Assembly: GCA_026707185.1 (NCBI GenBank) | Contig: JAPOXI010000067.1 | Coordinates: forward strand, 1 to 13,187 | DNA from: Chloroflexota bacterium | GTDB lineage: Bacteria > Chloroflexota > UBA11872 | DNA length: 13,187 bases | Direction: 5' to 3' | Part shown: one piece after another, positions 13,063-13,187 of the stretch | Numbering within the stretch: the first letter of the stretch is position 1 | How the letters are laid out: the number at the start of each line of letters is the position of its first letter | Notes under the pieces: generated by a model | Databases searched by the model: none | What the model saw: only the letters and a program-made list of their open reading frames with translations | Told to the model about the DNA's origin: nothing | Made by a program: the position numbers and the translations under genes

Positions 13063-13187
13063 CTAGCCGCCACTGCGGCCCTCGCCGCGACCGCCGTGCT
13101 CGCGGCCGCCGCCTTCGCGGCCGCCGCCGTGTTCGCCGCCGCCTTCACCGCCCTGGCTGCCGCTGCCGTGCTCGCCCCCGGCCTCGC
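13063..13187 (-). CDS. Gly/His/Glu-rich C-terminal tail of an uncharacterised protein (5' part outside window)
   Basis: This is a minus-strand reading frame entering from the right edge, with its first full codon at 13185, ending at TAG 13063-13065 after 40 residues. The visible part is low complexity: over half Gly, with Glu, His, Arg and a few Ser and Gln. It contains GEHG twice, REHG once and a GGGRE tandem repeat, ending in GRSGG. There is no hydrophobic residue after the first few, so this is a disordered tail and not a fold. Tails of this kind occur on secreted or surface proteins and on metal-handling proteins, where His/Glu can bind divalent metals. It is upstream of, and in the same direction as, the two-component operon. 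The reading frame is chosen by the clean stop and the coherent composition; the other two frames give Ala/Arg-rich strings. The protein's function is unknown. Confidence 0.6.
   Translation of the reverse strand, partial: EAGGEHGSGSQGGEGGGEHGGGREGGGREHGGRGEGRSGG
13100..13129. repeat. 15-bp tandem repeat encoding GGGRE units
   Basis: TCGCGGCCGCCGCC occurs at 13100-13113 and again at 13115-13128, in phase with codons, giving two GGGRE pentapeptides on the minus strand. Related degenerate units continue to about 13150. In-frame units of this size can expand or contract by slippage, so tail length may vary between strains. Confidence 0.55.

Noticed and set aside
13080..13187. Short regular repeats that might suggest a CRISPR or microsatellite array
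   Set aside because: The units are 15 bp, codon-phased and have no spacers; they encode a Gly-rich protein tail.

Overview
This is a high-GC (roughly 60-65% by eye) bacterial chromosomal segment with densely packed genes. There are several one- to four-base start/stop overlaps, GTG and TTG starts, and no transposase, integrase, rRNA, tRNA or CRISPR array that I can see. The gene mix is a cytochrome P450, a Rieske ferredoxin joined to an ACMSD-type amidohydrolase, a PYROXD2-like FAD oxidoreductase, a FIST sensor protein, and a GT-C-like membrane protein with extracytoplasmic beta-rich domains. It fits a free-living environmental bacterium, and Chloroflexota (SAR202/Dehalococcoidia-like lineages rich in oxidative catabolism genes) is my best guess. 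The lineage is inference only, because no marker gene is present.

Left part (1-3.3 kb): the 3' end of a sodium:solute symporter (+) converges on a P450 (-). Upstream of the P450, on the same strand, lies a FIST-domain protein. The P450 has a TTG start. Its Shine-Dalgarno sequence lies inside one arm of a perfect 10-bp inverted repeat, whose other arm overlaps a -10-like box. This is the clearest regulatory structure in the window.

Middle part (3.4-9.2 kb): an 839-aa polytopic protein (+) overlaps by 20 bp, tail to tail, with a two-gene minus-strand unit. In that unit an amidohydrolase is followed by a small Rieske [2Fe-2S] protein, and the two are joined by a one-base TGATG overlap. A FAD oxidoreductase is transcribed divergently from this pair. 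The P450, Rieske, amidohydrolase and FAD genes give the segment an oxidative-catabolism flavour, but no substrate can be named from sequence.

Right part (9.2-13.2 kb), all on the minus strand: a Gly/His/Glu-rich protein (only its C-terminus is in the window), an OmpR-type response regulator, a HAMP/HisKA histidine kinase (TAATG overlap with the regulator), a VapBC-type toxin-antitoxin pair (ATGA overlap), and an ADP-ribosylglycohydrolase. A perfect 17-bp stem hairpin separates the Gly-rich gene from the two-component operon. The kinase's predicted extracytoplasmic loop carries the same GEHG/GGEG composition as the tail of that upstream protein, which hints at a shared ligand or functional link.

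I do not see a clear-cut new multi-gene system. The best candidates for something undescribed are the P450 leader switch and the GEHG-tail protein with its two-component pair. The ACMSD-like hydrolase coupled to a Rieske ferredoxin comes next.
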